From Burkholderiales bacterium (GTDB taxonomy: Bacteria > Pseudomonadota > Gammaproteobacteria > Burkholderiales > Burkholderiaceae_C), in assembly GCA_028868995.1 (NCBI GenBank), contig JAGWTH010000040.1, positions 1 through 35,096 on the forward strand: 35,096 nt of DNA. Reading direction: 5' to 3'. The notes under the pieces are model-generated. The model had not been told where the DNA came from. It saw only the letters and a list, made by a program, of their open reading frames with translations, and did not search any database. The translations under genes were made by a program, and so were the position numbers. Shown one piece after another: positions 16,948 to 25,503 of this stretch; position 1 is the first letter of the stretch; the number at the start of each line of letters is the position of its first letter.

Positions 16948-16966
16948 GGCCGCATGGGGGGCGGCC
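16948..16966 (-). other. Small intercistronic hairpin between gltI and gltJ
   Basis: GGCCGC at 16948-16953 and GCGGCC at 16961-16966 flank a 7-nt loop. A 6-bp stem in GC-rich DNA is weak evidence on its own, but the place between receptor and permease genes fits an mRNA-stabilising or attenuating structure. Confidence 0.3.
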
Positions 16967-16981
16967 GGCGGCCTCGGCTTC

Positions 16982-17869
16982 CTACTTCTCGTTGAAGGCT
17001 TCCGCCGGCTTGTCGTTCGGGTGCGCCACCAGCTCGGACAGGATCTTGCCCATGGGCAGGCCGACCGGCACGTTCTTCGGCGGGATCGGCTGCATGAACC
17101 ACTTGTCGTACAGCTTCCTGATCTCGCCGTCCTTCATGGCCTTGCGGATGTAGTCGTCCACCGCCGCCTTGAACTTGGGATCGTCCTTGCGGATCATGAT
17201 CGCGATCGGCTCCACGTTGAGCGTCTCGCCCACGATCTTGTAGCCCTTGGGATTGGACGACGCGGCGATCAGGCCCGCGAGGATGTTGTCGTCCATCACG
17301 AAGGCGTCGGCGCGGCCGGACTCCAGCAGCAGGAAGCTGTCGGCGTGGTCCTTGCCGTAGACCTCCTTGAACTGGATGCCCTGGGCGCGCTTGTTCTTGC
17401 GCAGCAGCGCCACGGAGGTGGTGCCGGTGGTGGTGGCGACGGTCTTGCCGTTCAGGTCGGCCACCGAGTGGATCTTCGAGTCGGCCTTGACGGCGGTGCG
17501 CACCTCGGTCACGTAGGTCGTGAGCGCGAAGGCGACGTCCTTTTCGCGGGCCTCGTTGTTGGTGGTCGAGCCGCATTCGATGTCCACGGTGCCGTTCTGC
17601 ACCAGCGGGATGCGGTTGGCGGAGGTCACGGCGACGTACTCGATGGGCGTGCCGGGGAAGATGGACTTCAGGATGCGCTGGCACAGCTCGACGTGGTAGC
17701 CGACGTACTGGTTGTTGCCCGGCGTGTAGGCCAGCGGCGCGGACGACTCGCGCGTGCCCATCACGACCTTGCCGGCCGCCTTGACCTTGGCGATCGTGTC
17801 GTTCGCCTGGGCATGGGCCCCCAGGGCCAGGGCCGCCAGGGCGGCGGCCAGCAGAACCTTCTTCTTCAT
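16982..17869 (-). CDS. gltI: Glutamate/aspartate-type periplasmic binding protein GltI-like
   Basis: A 295-residue periplasmic receptor. The signal peptide MKKKVLLAAALAALALGAHA ends in AHA and is followed by the mature start QANDTIAKVKAAGKVVMGTR. The stretch DIECGSTTNNEAREKDVAF (about 97-115) is diagnostic of the E. coli GltI/DEBP group, which binds glutamate and aspartate; VDDYIRKAMKDGEI and LYDKWFMQPIPPKN near the C-terminus also fit. ATG 17869 has a clear AGGAG. It heads the gltIJKL operon, 51 bp after a LysR-type gene. A possible -10 (TAGAAT, 17923-17918 on the minus strand) overlaps the lysR stop codon, but no -35 is convincing. Confidence 0.92.
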   Translation of the reverse strand: MKKKVLLAAALAALALGAHAQANDTIAKVKAAGKVVMGTRESSAPLAYTPGNNQYVGYHVELCQRILKSIFPGTPIEYVAVTSANRIPLVQNGTVDIECGSTTNNEAREKDVAFALTTYVTEVRTAVKADSKIHSVADLNGKTVATTTGTTSVALLRKNKRAQGIQFKEVYGKDHADSFLLLESGRADAFVMDDNILAGLIAASSNPKGYKIVGETLNVEPIAIMIRKDDPKFKAAVDDYIRKAMKDGEIRKLYDKWFMQPIPPKNVPVGLPMGKILSELVAHPNDKPAEAFNEK

Positions 17870-17920
17870 CGCATTCTCCTGTAGTGACTCGTCGCGGTCA
17901 GCGCGCAGTCAGGGCGGATT

Positions 17921-18856
17921 CTAAGCGGCCGGGCCAGCCTGGGCGACCAGGAAGTCCCACAGGGCCTGCGCCGTGCCCTTGGTGGGATGGCGGCCGCCGG
18001 GGCGCTCGCGGTAGGCCCGCACCTCCAGCGCGACCTCCAGCCCCGCGAGCTCCGGCGGCGCCGGGCTCACCAGCTTGCCCGCGCGCAGCTCCTTGCGCGC
18101 GGCGCTGTGCGGCAGGAAGGCGATGCCGTGGCCTTCGAGCGCCATCACCTTCAGGCCCTCGGCCATGTCGGTCTCGTAGACGCGGTCCAGGTGGATCGCG
18201 GTGCCTGCCTGCTTGAGCAGCAGGTCCGTCACCTGTCCCAGGTAGGCGCCCGGGGCGTATCCGAGGTAGGGCAGCGGCTGGGCGGGGCGGCCCGGCAGGC
18301 GGTACAGGGGCTCGCCCTGCTCGCCCGGCTTGCAGTAGGGCGCCAGCGTCTCGGTGCCCAGCGTGACCATCTCGTAGCGGTCGGCGTCCAGCTGCAGCGG
18401 CTGCGACGGGTGGTGGTAGGCGATCAGGACGTCGCAGCTGCCCTCGACCAGGCGCATCGCGGCGTCATGCACGTTCAGGGCGATGAGGCGGCTCTTGATC
18501 GGGCCGAACCGCTCCCGCAGGCTGGACACCCAGGCCGGGAAGAAGGTGAAGGCCAGCGTGTGCGGCACCGCGAACTCGATGACGTCCTGGCCCGCCGCCG
18601 AGTGGCCGCGCAGCATGGCGCGCGTGGTGTGCAGCGCCTGCAGCATCTCCAGCGACTGCGCGTACAGCGTCTCGCCCGCGGGCGTGAGCCGGGTCGGGTA
18701 GGAGCTGCGGTCCACCAGGTCGGTGCCCGCCCAGGCCTCCAGCGCCTGGATGCGGCGCGAGAAGGCCGGCTGCGTCACGTGGCGCAGCTGCGCCGAGCGG
18801 CTGAAGCTGCGCGTCTCGGCCAGGCTGACGAAGTCTTCCAGCCATTTCGTTTCCAT
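17921..18856 (-). CDS. LysR-type transcriptional regulator
   Basis: A 311-residue LysR regulator. The N-terminal winged helix-turn-helix is METKWLEDFVSLAETRSFSR (1-20) followed by SAQLRHVTQPAFSRRIQALE (21-40); a linker helix and the substrate-binding-like effector domain (about 90-300) complete it. It is transcribed in the same direction as gltI, 51 bp upstream, so control of the amino-acid transporter is the simplest guess, though LysR regulators are more often divergent from their targets. The effector is unknown. The 51 bp upstream of its ATG (18856) show no clear operator. Confidence 0.92.
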   Translation of the reverse strand: METKWLEDFVSLAETRSFSRSAQLRHVTQPAFSRRIQALEAWAGTDLVDRSSYPTRLTPAGETLYAQSLEMLQALHTTRAMLRGHSAAGQDVIEFAVPHTLAFTFFPAWVSSLRERFGPIKSRLIALNVHDAAMRLVEGSCDVLIAYHHPSQPLQLDADRYEMVTLGTETLAPYCKPGEQGEPLYRLPGRPAQPLPYLGYAPGAYLGQVTDLLLKQAGTAIHLDRVYETDMAEGLKVMALEGHGIAFLPHSAARKELRAGKLVSPAPPELAGLEVALEVRAYRERPGGRHPTKGTAQALWDFLVAQAGPAA

Positions 18857-18907
18857 GGCCGGATTATTGGCCTTTCCGCGGCCGGCGCCAGGGGGCGCGC
18901 CGCGGCC

Positions 18908-19249
18908 TCACAGCACCGTGTAGACCATGACGAAGCCCGACCCGACCATGCCGGTCAGGGCCAGCAGGAACAGGGCATCCGCCATCTTCTCCAGGCGCGC
19001 GGCGAGCTCCTGCCGGGCCACCCGCAGGGCGAAGAAGATCAGGTAGCTGCACACCAGGAACAGCAGGGCCGAGACGGCCAGGATGTCGTCGGCGAAGGTG
19101 CCGGAGCGGGTGCCGCGGCCGATGGTGTGGAACAGGGCGACGCCGGTGATGCAGAAGCCGGCGAGGGTCGCGGCCAGGGACAGCAGCTGCAGCAGCTCCT
19201 CGCGCAGCCAGGCGCCCCCTCTCTTGGGGCCGTAGGAATGGGGACTCAT
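18908..19249 (-). CDS. Small three-helix membrane protein, unknown function
   Basis: A 113-residue protein with three hydrophobic segments: about 20-44 (LLQLLSLAATLAGFCITGVA), 56-78 (ILAVSALLFLVCSYLIFFAL) and 92-113 (FLLALTGMVGSGFVMVYTVL). Between helices 2 and 3 is a charged amphipathic stretch (ARQELAARLEKMAD). I do not recognise a named family. It begins 24 bp after the acetyltransferase stop codon on the same strand and probably belongs to that transcript. Coding codon usage and the clean helix pattern support a real gene. Confidence 0.75.
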   Translation of the reverse strand: MSPHSYGPKRGGAWLREELLQLLSLAATLAGFCITGVALFHTIGRGTRSGTFADDILAVSALLFLVCSYLIFFALRVARQELAARLEKMADALFLLALTGMVGSGFVMVYTVL

Positions 19250-19273
19250 GAATCGCGGATGCCCGGCATGGCG

Positions 19274-19726
19274 TCAGGGTGGACCGGATCGCGGCCGCGA
19301 AGTTTCCGGCAGGTCCGGGATGAGGCGCTTGCCCAGCGGCACCGCGTCGTCCTGCGCGTAGCCCAGCTTGCGATAGAAGGCCAGCACCTGTGCATTGGAG
19401 CTGCGCACCAGCAGGCTCACCTTGGGGCAGCCCCGCGCGAGCATCTCCTGCTCCACCCGCCGCACCAGCTGCGTGCCCAGGCCGGCGCCCTGGTGTCCGG
19501 GAGCGACGGCCAGGTAATAGACCCAGGCACGGTGCCCGTCGTAGCCCGCCATCACGGCGGCGACCACCCGGCCCTCGCGCTCGCCCACCAGGAACAGCTC
19601 GCGCTGCACGGCCAGCTTGCGCGCGATGTCCTTGTGGGGGTCGTTCCAGGGCCGCGTGAGGCCGCACGCCTGCCACAGCGCCACCACCTGGTCCTCGTCG
19701 GCTTCGCGGTAGGGACGGATCTCCAT
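19274..19726 (-). CDS. ypeA: GNAT-family N-acetyltransferase, YpeA-like
   Basis: A 150-residue GNAT acetyltransferase. It aligns by eye with E. coli YpeA over its length: MEIRPYREAD at the start, LTRPWNDPHKDIARKL (about 23-38), VMAGYDGHRAWVYYLAV (about 58-74), the acetyl-CoA loop QGAGLGTQL (about 79-87), RGCPKVSLLVRSSN and LGKRLIPD. The acceptor substrate of YpeA is not established. It starts at ATG 19726, 43 bp after the exporter stop codon, and is followed by the small membrane protein gene. Confidence 0.88.
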   Translation of the reverse strand: MEIRPYREADEDQVVALWQACGLTRPWNDPHKDIARKLAVQRELFLVGEREGRVVAAVMAGYDGHRAWVYYLAVAPGHQGAGLGTQLVRRVEQEMLARGCPKVSLLVRSSNAQVLAFYRKLGYAQDDAVPLGKRLIPDLPETSRPRSGPP

Positions 19727-19769
19727 GCGGGCAGGATGGGCAGGCAGCGGTCGGGACGGAGGCGGGCGG

Positions 19770-21617
19770 CTACAGCCCGATCACCTCGGCGAAATGCTCG
19801 CCCTCGGCGCTTCGCTGCAGGGCCCACATGTCGGCGTAGCGGCCGCCGCGCGCCAGCAGCTCCGGGTGGGTGCCGCGCTCCACGATGCGCCCGGCGTCCA
19901 TCACCAGGATCTCGTGCGCGTCCACCACCGTGGACAGGCGGTGGGCGATCACCAGCGTGGTCTTGCCCTGCGCGGCGCTCTTGAGCTGCGCCTGGATCGC
20001 CCGCTCGTTGGCGCTGTCCAGGGCCGAGGTCGCCTCGTCGAAGATCAGGATGGGGGGGTCCTTCAGCAGCGTGCGGGCGATCGCCACCCGCTGCTTCTCG
20101 CCGCCCGAAAGCTTCAGGCCGCGCTCGCCCACCATCGTGTCGTAGCCCTTGGGCGTGGAGGCGATGAAGTCGTGGATGCGGGCCGCCCGCGCGGCCGCCT
20201 CCACCTCGGCCCGGGTGGCACCCGGGCGGCCGTAGGCGATGTTGTATTCGACCGTGTCGTTGAACAGCACCGTGTCCTGCGGCACGATGCCGATCGCCCG
20301 GCGCACGCTCGCCTGGGTCACCTCGCGCAGGTCCTGGCCGGCGATGGTGATGCGGCCCTGCTGGACGTCGTAGAAGCGATAGAGCAGCCGCGCCAGCGTG
20401 GACTTGCCCGAGCCCGAGGGCCCGACCACCGCCACGGTCCTGCCGGCCGGGATCGTGAAGCTCAGGTCGTGCAGGATGGTGCGGGCCGGCTCGTAGCCGA
20501 AGGTGACGTGCTCGAAGCGCACCGTCCATTCGCCGCCCGCGAGGTCCCGCGCGCCGGTCCGGTCGGCCACCTCGCGCTCCTTCTCCATCAGCGCGAACAT
20601 CTTGTCCAGGTCGGTCAGGCTCTGCTTGATCTCGCGGTACAGCACGCCCAGGAAGTTGAGCGGGATGTACAGCTGGATCATGTAGGCGTTGATCATCACC
20701 AGGTCGCCCAGCGTCATGCGGCCGGCCACCACGCCGGAGGTGGCGCGCCACAGCATCGCCACCAGGCCGATCGCGATGATCAGCTGCTGGCCGGTGTTGA
20801 GCATCGACAGGGTGGTCTGCGCCTTCAGCCGCGCCCGGCGCAGGCGCCTGAGGCTCTCGTCGTAGCGGGCCGCCTCGAATTCCTCGTTGTTGAAGTACTT
20901 GACGGTCTCGTAGTTCAGCAGCGAGTCGATCGCTTTGGTGTGGGCGGCCGAATCGAATTCGTTGGCCTGGCGCCGGTACTTGGTGCGCCACTCGGTGATG
21001 CTGACCGTGAAGACGATGTAGAGCACCAGCGCGGTGATCGTGATCCAGGCGAACCAGGCGTCGAACTTCACCGCCAGGATGGTCAGCACCATCGTCACCT
21101 CGATCAGGGTGGGCACGATGCTGAACAGGGAGTACGAGATCAGCGACTCGATGCCGCGCACGCCGCGTTCGATGTCGCGGGTCATGCCGCCGGTCTGGCG
21201 CTCCAGGTGGAAGCGCAGCGACAGCGCATGCAGGTGGCGGAAGGTCTGCAGGGCGATGCTGCGGGCCGCGCCCTGGGTGGCCTTGGAGAACACCAGGTCG
21301 CGCAGTTCGGTGAACAGCGAGGTGGACAGGCGCAGCAGGCCGTAGGCGAGCAGCAGTCCGGCCGGGACCACCAGCACCGCCGCCGGGTCGCCCGGCTTCA
21401 CGTCCATGGCGTCCACCAGGTGCTTCAGCAGCAGCGGCACGCCGACGTTGGCCAGCTTGGCGCCGACCATGAAGGCCAGGGCCGCGAGCGCCCGCCACCG
21501 GTAGTCCCAGAGGTAGGGGAACAGGCGCCGCAAGGTCGCCCAGTCCGAGCGCGGCACGGCCGGGCCCGGGGAAGGCAGGGGAATGGAAGAGGAGCTCAGC
21601 TCACCGCCGCGGCGCAT
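19770..21617 (-). CDS. Atm1/HMT-type ABC exporter (membrane and ATPase fused)
   Basis: A 615-residue half-transporter of the Atm1/ABCB7 class, which exports glutathione-linked metal or sulfur compounds or confers heavy-metal tolerance. The membrane domain (about 40-330) has six helices and the class hallmark [15 protein letters not shown] (about 224-238). The ATPase has Walker [10 protein letters not shown] (409-417), signature LSGGEKQR, Walker [12 protein letters not shown] and the switch region VIAHRLSTV. The frame stays open upstream to about 22124, over the divergent thioesterase gene; ATG 21617 gives a normal length. No good ribosome site is seen there, and a GTG about 20 codons later is possible. 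No iron-sulfur or metal-resistance genes are adjacent, so the substrate is open. Confidence 0.88.
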   Translation of the reverse strand: MRRGGELSSSSIPLPSPGPAVPRSDWATLRRLFPYLWDYRWRALAALAFMVGAKLANVGVPLLLKHLVDAMDVKPGDPAAVLVVPAGLLLAYGLLRLSTSLFTELRDLVFSKATQGAARSIALQTFRHLHALSLRFHLERQTGGMTRDIERGVRGIESLISYSLFSIVPTLIEVTMVLTILAVKFDAWFAWITITALVLYIVFTVSITEWRTKYRRQANEFDSAAHTKAIDSLLNYETVKYFNNEEFEAARYDESLRRLRRARLKAQTTLSMLNTGQQLIIAIGLVAMLWRATSGVVAGRMTLGDLVMINAYMIQLYIPLNFLGVLYREIKQSLTDLDKMFALMEKEREVADRTGARDLAGGEWTVRFEHVTFGYEPARTILHDLSFTIPAGRTVAVVGPSGSGKSTLARLLYRFYDVQQGRITIAGQDLREVTQASVRRAIGIVPQDTVLFNDTVEYNIAYGRPGATRAEVEAAARAARIHDFIASTPKGYDTMVGERGLKLSGGEKQRVAIARTLLKDPPILIFDEATSALDSANERAIQAQLKSAAQGKTTLVIAHRLSTVVDAHEILVMDAGRIVERGTHPELLARGGRYADMWALQRSAEGEHFAEVIGL

Positions 21618-21656
21618 GGAGGACAATCGGGACCCAGTCAGCCCGAGATTGTGCCC

Positions 21657-22079
21657 ATGTCCGCAAATCCCAGCGCCGAGCCGGCGCATCCCGCGCCCAC
21701 CGCCCCGCCGTCCGACAAGGAACTGGTGCTCAAGGTGATCCCCATGCCGGCGGACACCAACGGCAACGGCGACATCTTCGGCGGCTGGGTGATGGCGCAG
21801 GTCGACCTGGCCGGTTCGGTGCTGCCGGCCCGCCTGATCCGCGGCCGCATGGCCACCGTGGCGGTGAAGGAATTCATCTTCAAGCAGCCGGTGCGGGTGG
21901 GCGACATCCTGAGCTTCTACTCCTCCATCACCCGCATCGGCCGCACCTCCGTGACGGTGGACGTCGAGGTGTTCGCCGAGCGCTTCCGCGCCCAGGGCGA
22001 GTTCGTGAAGGTGACCGAGGCGCTGCTGACCTACGTGGCGATCGACGAGGACGGAAAGCCGAAGCCGATCCCGAGGTGA
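21657..22079 (+). CDS. yciA: Acyl-CoA thioesterase, YciA-like hotdog fold
   Basis: A 140-residue hotdog-fold thioesterase that hydrolyses acyl-CoA to free acid and CoA. The signature PADTNGNGDIFGGWVMAQVDLAGS (about 31-54) matches E. coli YciA, including the Asn and Asp around the active site, and KVTEALLTYVAIDEDGKPKPIP matches its C-terminus. An extra Pro/Ala-rich tail of about 20 residues (SANPSAEPAHPAPTAPPSD) precedes the fold. ATG 21657 is divergent from the exporter gene by 39 bp. It converges on the crotonase gene across the inverted-repeat region at 22089-22601. Confidence 0.93.
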   Translation: MSANPSAEPAHPAPTAPPSDKELVLKVIPMPADTNGNGDIFGGWVMAQVDLAGSVLPARLIRGRMATVAVKEFIFKQPVRVGDILSFYSSITRIGRTSVTVDVEVFAERFRAQGEFVKVTEALLTYVAIDEDGKPKPIPR

Positions 22080-22088
22080 CGCGGAGAC

Positions 22089-22601
22089 GCCATCCCCGGG
22101 CAAGCGGGAATCCAAGGCGTTCAATCAAGCGGCGCATTGCGCCGCTTGCCGCTGCTGGTTACAGGGCGGCGTCACGCCAGGCGGGGGGCAGGGCACGCTC
22201 TGCCTTGACCCGATGCACCACCGCTCTGAAGCTGGCAAGCCGCGTGCGGGCGGGCCGGATCGCGCATGAAGGCATGACGCCTGCGCTGGCCGGGCGGGCG
22301 GCCCAGCGCGGCTACGAGAGGGAGCGCAGCGACCGTATCGAGCCGCGCGTACGTTTCTGACTCGCGAGACTGTCCGAGTCTGGGGTTGGCCTGCGTGCAG
22401 GCCAACCCCAGGCGAGTTGTCGAGCGGGGGGTGCCCGCCCGGCCAGCGCAGGTCTGCCGGCGCGCTTGCGCGCCGGACGCCATGCCAGCGCGATCCGGCC
22501 CGTCCGCACGCGGCTTGCCAGCCGCCCTGCTGCTCGTAGCAGCAAGCGGCGCACTGCGACGCTCGATTCAACGCCTCGGATCCCGCCTGCGAGGCGATGA
22601 C
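22089..22601. repeat. Large imperfect inverted repeat filling the yciA-crotonase gap
   Basis: The two halves of this 513-bp region are mutual reverse complements in blocks. 22111-22170 matches the complement of 22521-22580 at 48 of 60 positions. 22234-22265 matches the complement of 22488-22519 at 31 of 32. 22280-22299 is the exact complement of 22433-22452. The outer tips (GCCATC at 22089; GATGAC at 22596) and the adjoining CAAGCGGGAATCC resemble REP-type sequences. The left arm carries about 60 bp (22171-22233) absent from the right. A perfect central hairpin lies at 22381-22410. No frame looks like a real protein. It is probably a composite palindromic repeat element; I do not recognise a named family. 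Confidence 0.7.
22381..22410. terminator. Perfect 14-bp hairpin at the centre of the inverted repeat
   Basis: TGGGGTTGGCCTGC at 22381-22394 is the exact complement of 22397-22410, leaving a 2-nt gap (a 4-nt loop once the last pair opens). It lies between two convergent genes and could stop transcription from both sides, although no U-run follows on either strand. Confidence 0.4.
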
Positions 22602-22612
22602 GGGAAAGACGC

Positions 22613-23395
22613 TCAGAACTTCCCGTGCCGCCCCTCGCCCGCCGCGAAGCGGGCGGCGCCTTCCAGGGCGTCGGGGATGCGTGACTTGCTGCGCTGCCAC
22701 TCGGCGTGCAGCGCCTGCGGCAGGCCCAGGCCCCACTGTTCGTAGGCATTGAGCCGGTCGGCGCGCATCGTCTCCTGCGGGAACCTGCACAGCTCGCGCG
22801 CCAGTTCGATCGCCGCCGCGCGCGCCTGGCCCGGCGGCACCACGCGGTTGGCCAGCCCCATGCGCAGGGCCTCGTCGGCGCGCACCTGGCGGCCGGTGAG
22901 GATCAGGTCCATGGCGTGGCCCAGGCCGACCAGGCGCGGCAGGCGCGCCGTGCCGCCGTCGATCAGGGGCACGCCGAAGCGGCGGCAGTAGACGCCGAAA
23001 TAGGCGTCCTCCTCCAGCACGCGCAGGTCGCACCACAGCGCCAGCTCCATGCCGCCGGCCACCGCGGCGCCGCTGACGGCCGCGATCACCGGCTTGCCCA
23101 GCAGCAGCCGCGACGGCCCCATGGGCCCGGGCGCGCGGGCGTCCGCCGGGTCGAAGTCCAGGTCCGCCAGCAGGCCGGCGCTGCCCGCCCCCCGGGCGAG
23201 CCGCGCGCCCGCCTGCAGGTCCCAGCCGGCGCAGAAGTGACCGTTGGCGCCGTGGAACACGGCCACCCGCGCATCGGCGTCCTCGTCGAAGGCGACGAAG
23301 GCCTCGTACAGCGCGCGGGCCGTGTCCGCATCGACCGCATTGCGGACCTCGGGGCGGTCAAGCGTGACGACCGTCACGGCTTCCTGCTTCTCCAC
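22613..23395 (-). CDS. Crotonase-superfamily protein (enoyl-CoA hydratase-like)
   Basis: A 260-residue crotonase-fold protein acting on an acyl-CoA. It starts VEKQEAVTVVTLDRPEVRNA and has the oxyanion-hole segments GANGHFCAGWDL (49-60) and SGAAVAGGMELALWCDLR (108-125). The glutamate matching Glu144 of rat enoyl-CoA hydratase is present (Glu117), but the position of the second catalytic glutamate (Glu164 in rat) is Cys137 in FGVYCRRFGVPLIDGG, so classical hydration is doubtful and another crotonase reaction is possible. GTG 23395 is chosen: it fits the family length, and the frame upstream shows no similarity. It is divergent from the Liv-type operon by 159 bp, which suggests a shared substrate pathway (inference). 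Confidence 0.88.
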   Translation of the reverse strand: MEKQEAVTVVTLDRPEVRNAVDADTARALYEAFVAFDEDADARVAVFHGANGHFCAGWDLQAGARLARGAGSAGLLADLDFDPADARAPGPMGPSRLLLGKPVIAAVSGAAVAGGMELALWCDLRVLEEDAYFGVYCRRFGVPLIDGGTARLPRLVGLGHAMDLILTGRQVRADEALRMGLANRVVPPGQARAAAIELARELCRFPQETMRADRLNAYEQWGLGLPQALHAEWQRSKSRIPDALEGAARFAAGEGRHGKF

Positions 23396-23518
23396 GCGGA
23401 CGGCGGCGCTCGGCAAGGGCGCATTAGACCGCAGCCGCGGTGCGCGCGGCACGGCCGCCGCCTCCGTGCGAACCCGGGGGGCGGGCGAACCCTGTGTCGC
23501 GCCGGCGGCGGCCACCGC

Positions 23519-23524
23519 TATAAA
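23519..23524 (+). promoter_or_regulatory. Candidate -10 element of the first Liv-type operon
   Basis: TATAAA at 23519-23524 begins a short AT-rich island (to about 23541) in very GC-rich DNA, 31 bp before the livH-like GTG. No strong -35 is seen at the expected distance (around 23496), so an activator may be needed. Confidence 0.4.
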
Positions 23525-23554
23525 AAGACTTACAACAGCAAAGGGCGGCGCCGG

Positions 23555-24430
23555 GTGCAATTCCTCCAGCTCGTGATCAGCGGTATCTCGCAAGGCTGCA
23601 TCTACGGCCTGATCGCGCTGGGCTTCGTCCTCATCTACAAGGCGACCGAGACGGTCAGCTTCGCCCAGGGCGAGCTGATGATGCTGGGCGCCTTCGGCGG
23701 CCTGGCGGCCATGGGCTTCCTGGGCCTGCCCTTCTGGCTGGCCGTGCCCTGCGCGGTCGCGGGCATGGCGCTGTTCGGCGTGCTGCTGGAAACCGTCGTC
23801 ATCGGCCCCATCCTGGGGCAGCCCGCCTTCTCGATCGTGATGCTCACCATCGGCATCGGCTACGTGGCGCGCGGCGCGATCACCATGATCCCCGGCATCG
23901 GCACCGAGACCCACGCGCTGGACGTGCCCTACAAGGACGTGGTCTGGAACCTGGGCGGCCTGGTGCTCAACGCGGAACAGCTGGTGGTGATCGCGGCCAC
24001 CGCGGTGCTGTGCGCGCTGCTCTATGCCCTGTTCCGCTACAGCAAGGCCGGCATCGCCATGCAGGCGGCCTCGCAGAACCAGCTGGCGGCGTACTACATG
24101 GGCATCCCGGTCAAGCGCCTGAACAGCCTGGTGTGGGGGCTGGCCTCCGCCGTGGCGGCCGTCGCCGGCCTGCTGCTGGCACCCATCACCTTCGTGCACG
24201 CCAACATGGGCTTCATCGGCCTGAAGGCCTTCCCGGCGGCGGTGGTGGGCGGCTTCGGCAGCCTGCCCGGCGCCATCGTGGGCGGGCTGGTCATCGGCGT
24301 GGTGGAGTCGCTCGCCGGCTTCTACCTGCCCGAGGGCTTCAAGGACGTCGCCGCCTACGTGGTGGTGCTGGCCATGCTGGTCGTGATGCCCAACGGCCTG
24401 TTCGGCGAGAAGCTGCGGAAGAAGGTCTGA
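23555..24430 (+). CDS. livH: Branched-chain amino-acid-type ABC permease LivH, first cluster
   Basis: A 291-residue permease of the LivH family, nearly all hydrophobic with about eight helices. Family marks are the start QLVISGISQGCIYGLIALGF, IYKATETVSFAQGELMMLGA, and the C-terminal FPAAVVGGFGSLPGAIVGGL. It forms the channel with LivM. The start is GTG at 23555; the frame is open far upstream but carries no similarity there, and AAGGG lies 8 nt before the GTG. It is the first gene of the six-gene operon livH-livM-livG-livF-ligase-receptor. Such HAAT transporters also carry amides, urea, aromatic acids and other substrates, so the gene name is by family only. Confidence 0.9.
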   Translation: MQFLQLVISGISQGCIYGLIALGFVLIYKATETVSFAQGELMMLGAFGGLAAMGFLGLPFWLAVPCAVAGMALFGVLLETVVIGPILGQPAFSIVMLTIGIGYVARGAITMIPGIGTETHALDVPYKDVVWNLGGLVLNAEQLVVIAATAVLCALLYALFRYSKAGIAMQAASQNQLAAYYMGIPVKRLNSLVWGLASAVAAVAGLLLAPITFVHANMGFIGLKAFPAAVVGGFGSLPGAIVGGLVIGVVESLAGFYLPEGFKDVAAYVVVLAMLVVMPNGLFGEKLRKKV

Positions 24431-25503
24431 TGCGATTTCTCTTCAAGACCAGCTATGAACAGGACATCCGGCTGGCCAAGCATGGCGGGCAGGTGTTCTG
24501 GTACGGCCTGCTGCTGGCGGCGCTGGTCGCGGCGCCGCTGCTGCCCGAGTACCTGCTGTCGCAGCTCACCTTCATCCTGATCTACGGCATCGTCGGCCTG
24601 GGGCTGATGCTGCTGGCGGGCTTCACCGGCCTGTTCTCCATCGGCCACGCCGCCTTCTTCGGCGTCGGCGCCTACGCCCAGGCGGTGCTGTCCGGGATGG
24701 GCTGGCCCTTCCCGTTCGCGCTGGCCGCGGGCGCGGCGCTGTCGGCGGCGGTCGGCGTGGTGGTGGGCCTGCCGGCACTGCGCGTGAAGGGCATCTACCT
24801 GGGCATCGCCACGCTGGCCTTCGGCTTCATCGTGGCGGAGGTGTTCGCCCGCTGGGAGAGCGTCACCGGCGGCAACGCGGGCATGACCGTGGGCCCGGCC
24901 AGGATGTTCGGCTGGACCGCCGACACCGCCGCCTCCTTCTACTACCTGTGCCTGGTGCTGGCGGTGCTGGCCACGCTGGCCTGCCTGAACCTGCTGCGCT
25001 CGCCCACCGGCCGCGCCTTCGTCGCCATCCGCGACTCCGAGATCTCGGCGCAGAGCATGGGCATCCACCTGGCGCGCTACAAGACCCTGAGCTTCGCCCT
25101 GTCGGCGGCGCTGGCCGGCATCGGCGGCGCACTCTACGCGCACCAGATCCGCTTCCTCTCGCCCGACCAGTTCGACATCGTCCAGTCGATCGACCTGCTG
25201 CTGATGGTGGTGATCGGCGGGCTGGGCTCCCTGCACGGCGCCTTCCTCGGCGCCATCTTCCTGATCGGCCTGCCGCAGGCGATCAGCGCGGTGAAGGACT
25301 GGCTGCCCGCCGCCATCGGCCAGGCGCCGGGCCTGAAGGCGGTGGTGTACGGCGCGGTGCTGGTCGGCTTCGTGCTGTTCGAGCCGCTGGGCCTGTACGG
25401 CCGCTGGCTGAAGGTGCGCACCTGGCTGCAGCTGTTCCCGTTCTACCGCCAGGGCCTGTTCAAGCGGCAGAAGTCCTTCCAAAAGTCCGATCGCCTGCGA
25501 TGA
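24430..25503 (+). CDS. livM: Branched-chain amino-acid-type ABC permease LivM, first cluster
   Basis: A 357-residue permease of the LivM family, the second channel subunit. After a hydrophilic start (MRFLFKTSYEQDIRLAKHGG) come about nine to ten helices. The stretch GLGLMLLAGFTGLFSIGHAA and the loop AIRDSEISAQSMGIHLARYK are diagnostic of LivM. The C-terminal cytoplasmic tail (about 330-357) is basic. The ATG shares one base with the livH stop codon (TGATG), and its own stop overlaps the livG ATG, so the genes are translationally coupled. Confidence 0.92.
   Translation: MRFLFKTSYEQDIRLAKHGGQVFWYGLLLAALVAAPLLPEYLLSQLTFILIYGIVGLGLMLLAGFTGLFSIGHAAFFGVGAYAQAVLSGMGWPFPFALAAGAALSAAVGVVVGLPALRVKGIYLGIATLAFGFIVAEVFARWESVTGGNAGMTVGPARMFGWTADTAASFYYLCLVLAVLATLACLNLLRSPTGRAFVAIRDSEISAQSMGIHLARYKTLSFALSAALAGIGGALYAHQIRFLSPDQFDIVQSIDLLLMVVIGGLGSLHGAFLGAIFLIGLPQAISAVKDWLPAAIGQAPGLKAVVYGAVLVGFVLFEPLGLYGRWLKVRTWLQLFPFYRQGLFKRQKSFQKSDRLR

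Noticed and set aside
22125..23036. Open frames in the 22080-22612 gap on both strands
   Set aside because: The codons follow the palindromic repeat structure, are Arg/Ala/Gly-rich and match no family; the region is better explained as an inverted repeat.
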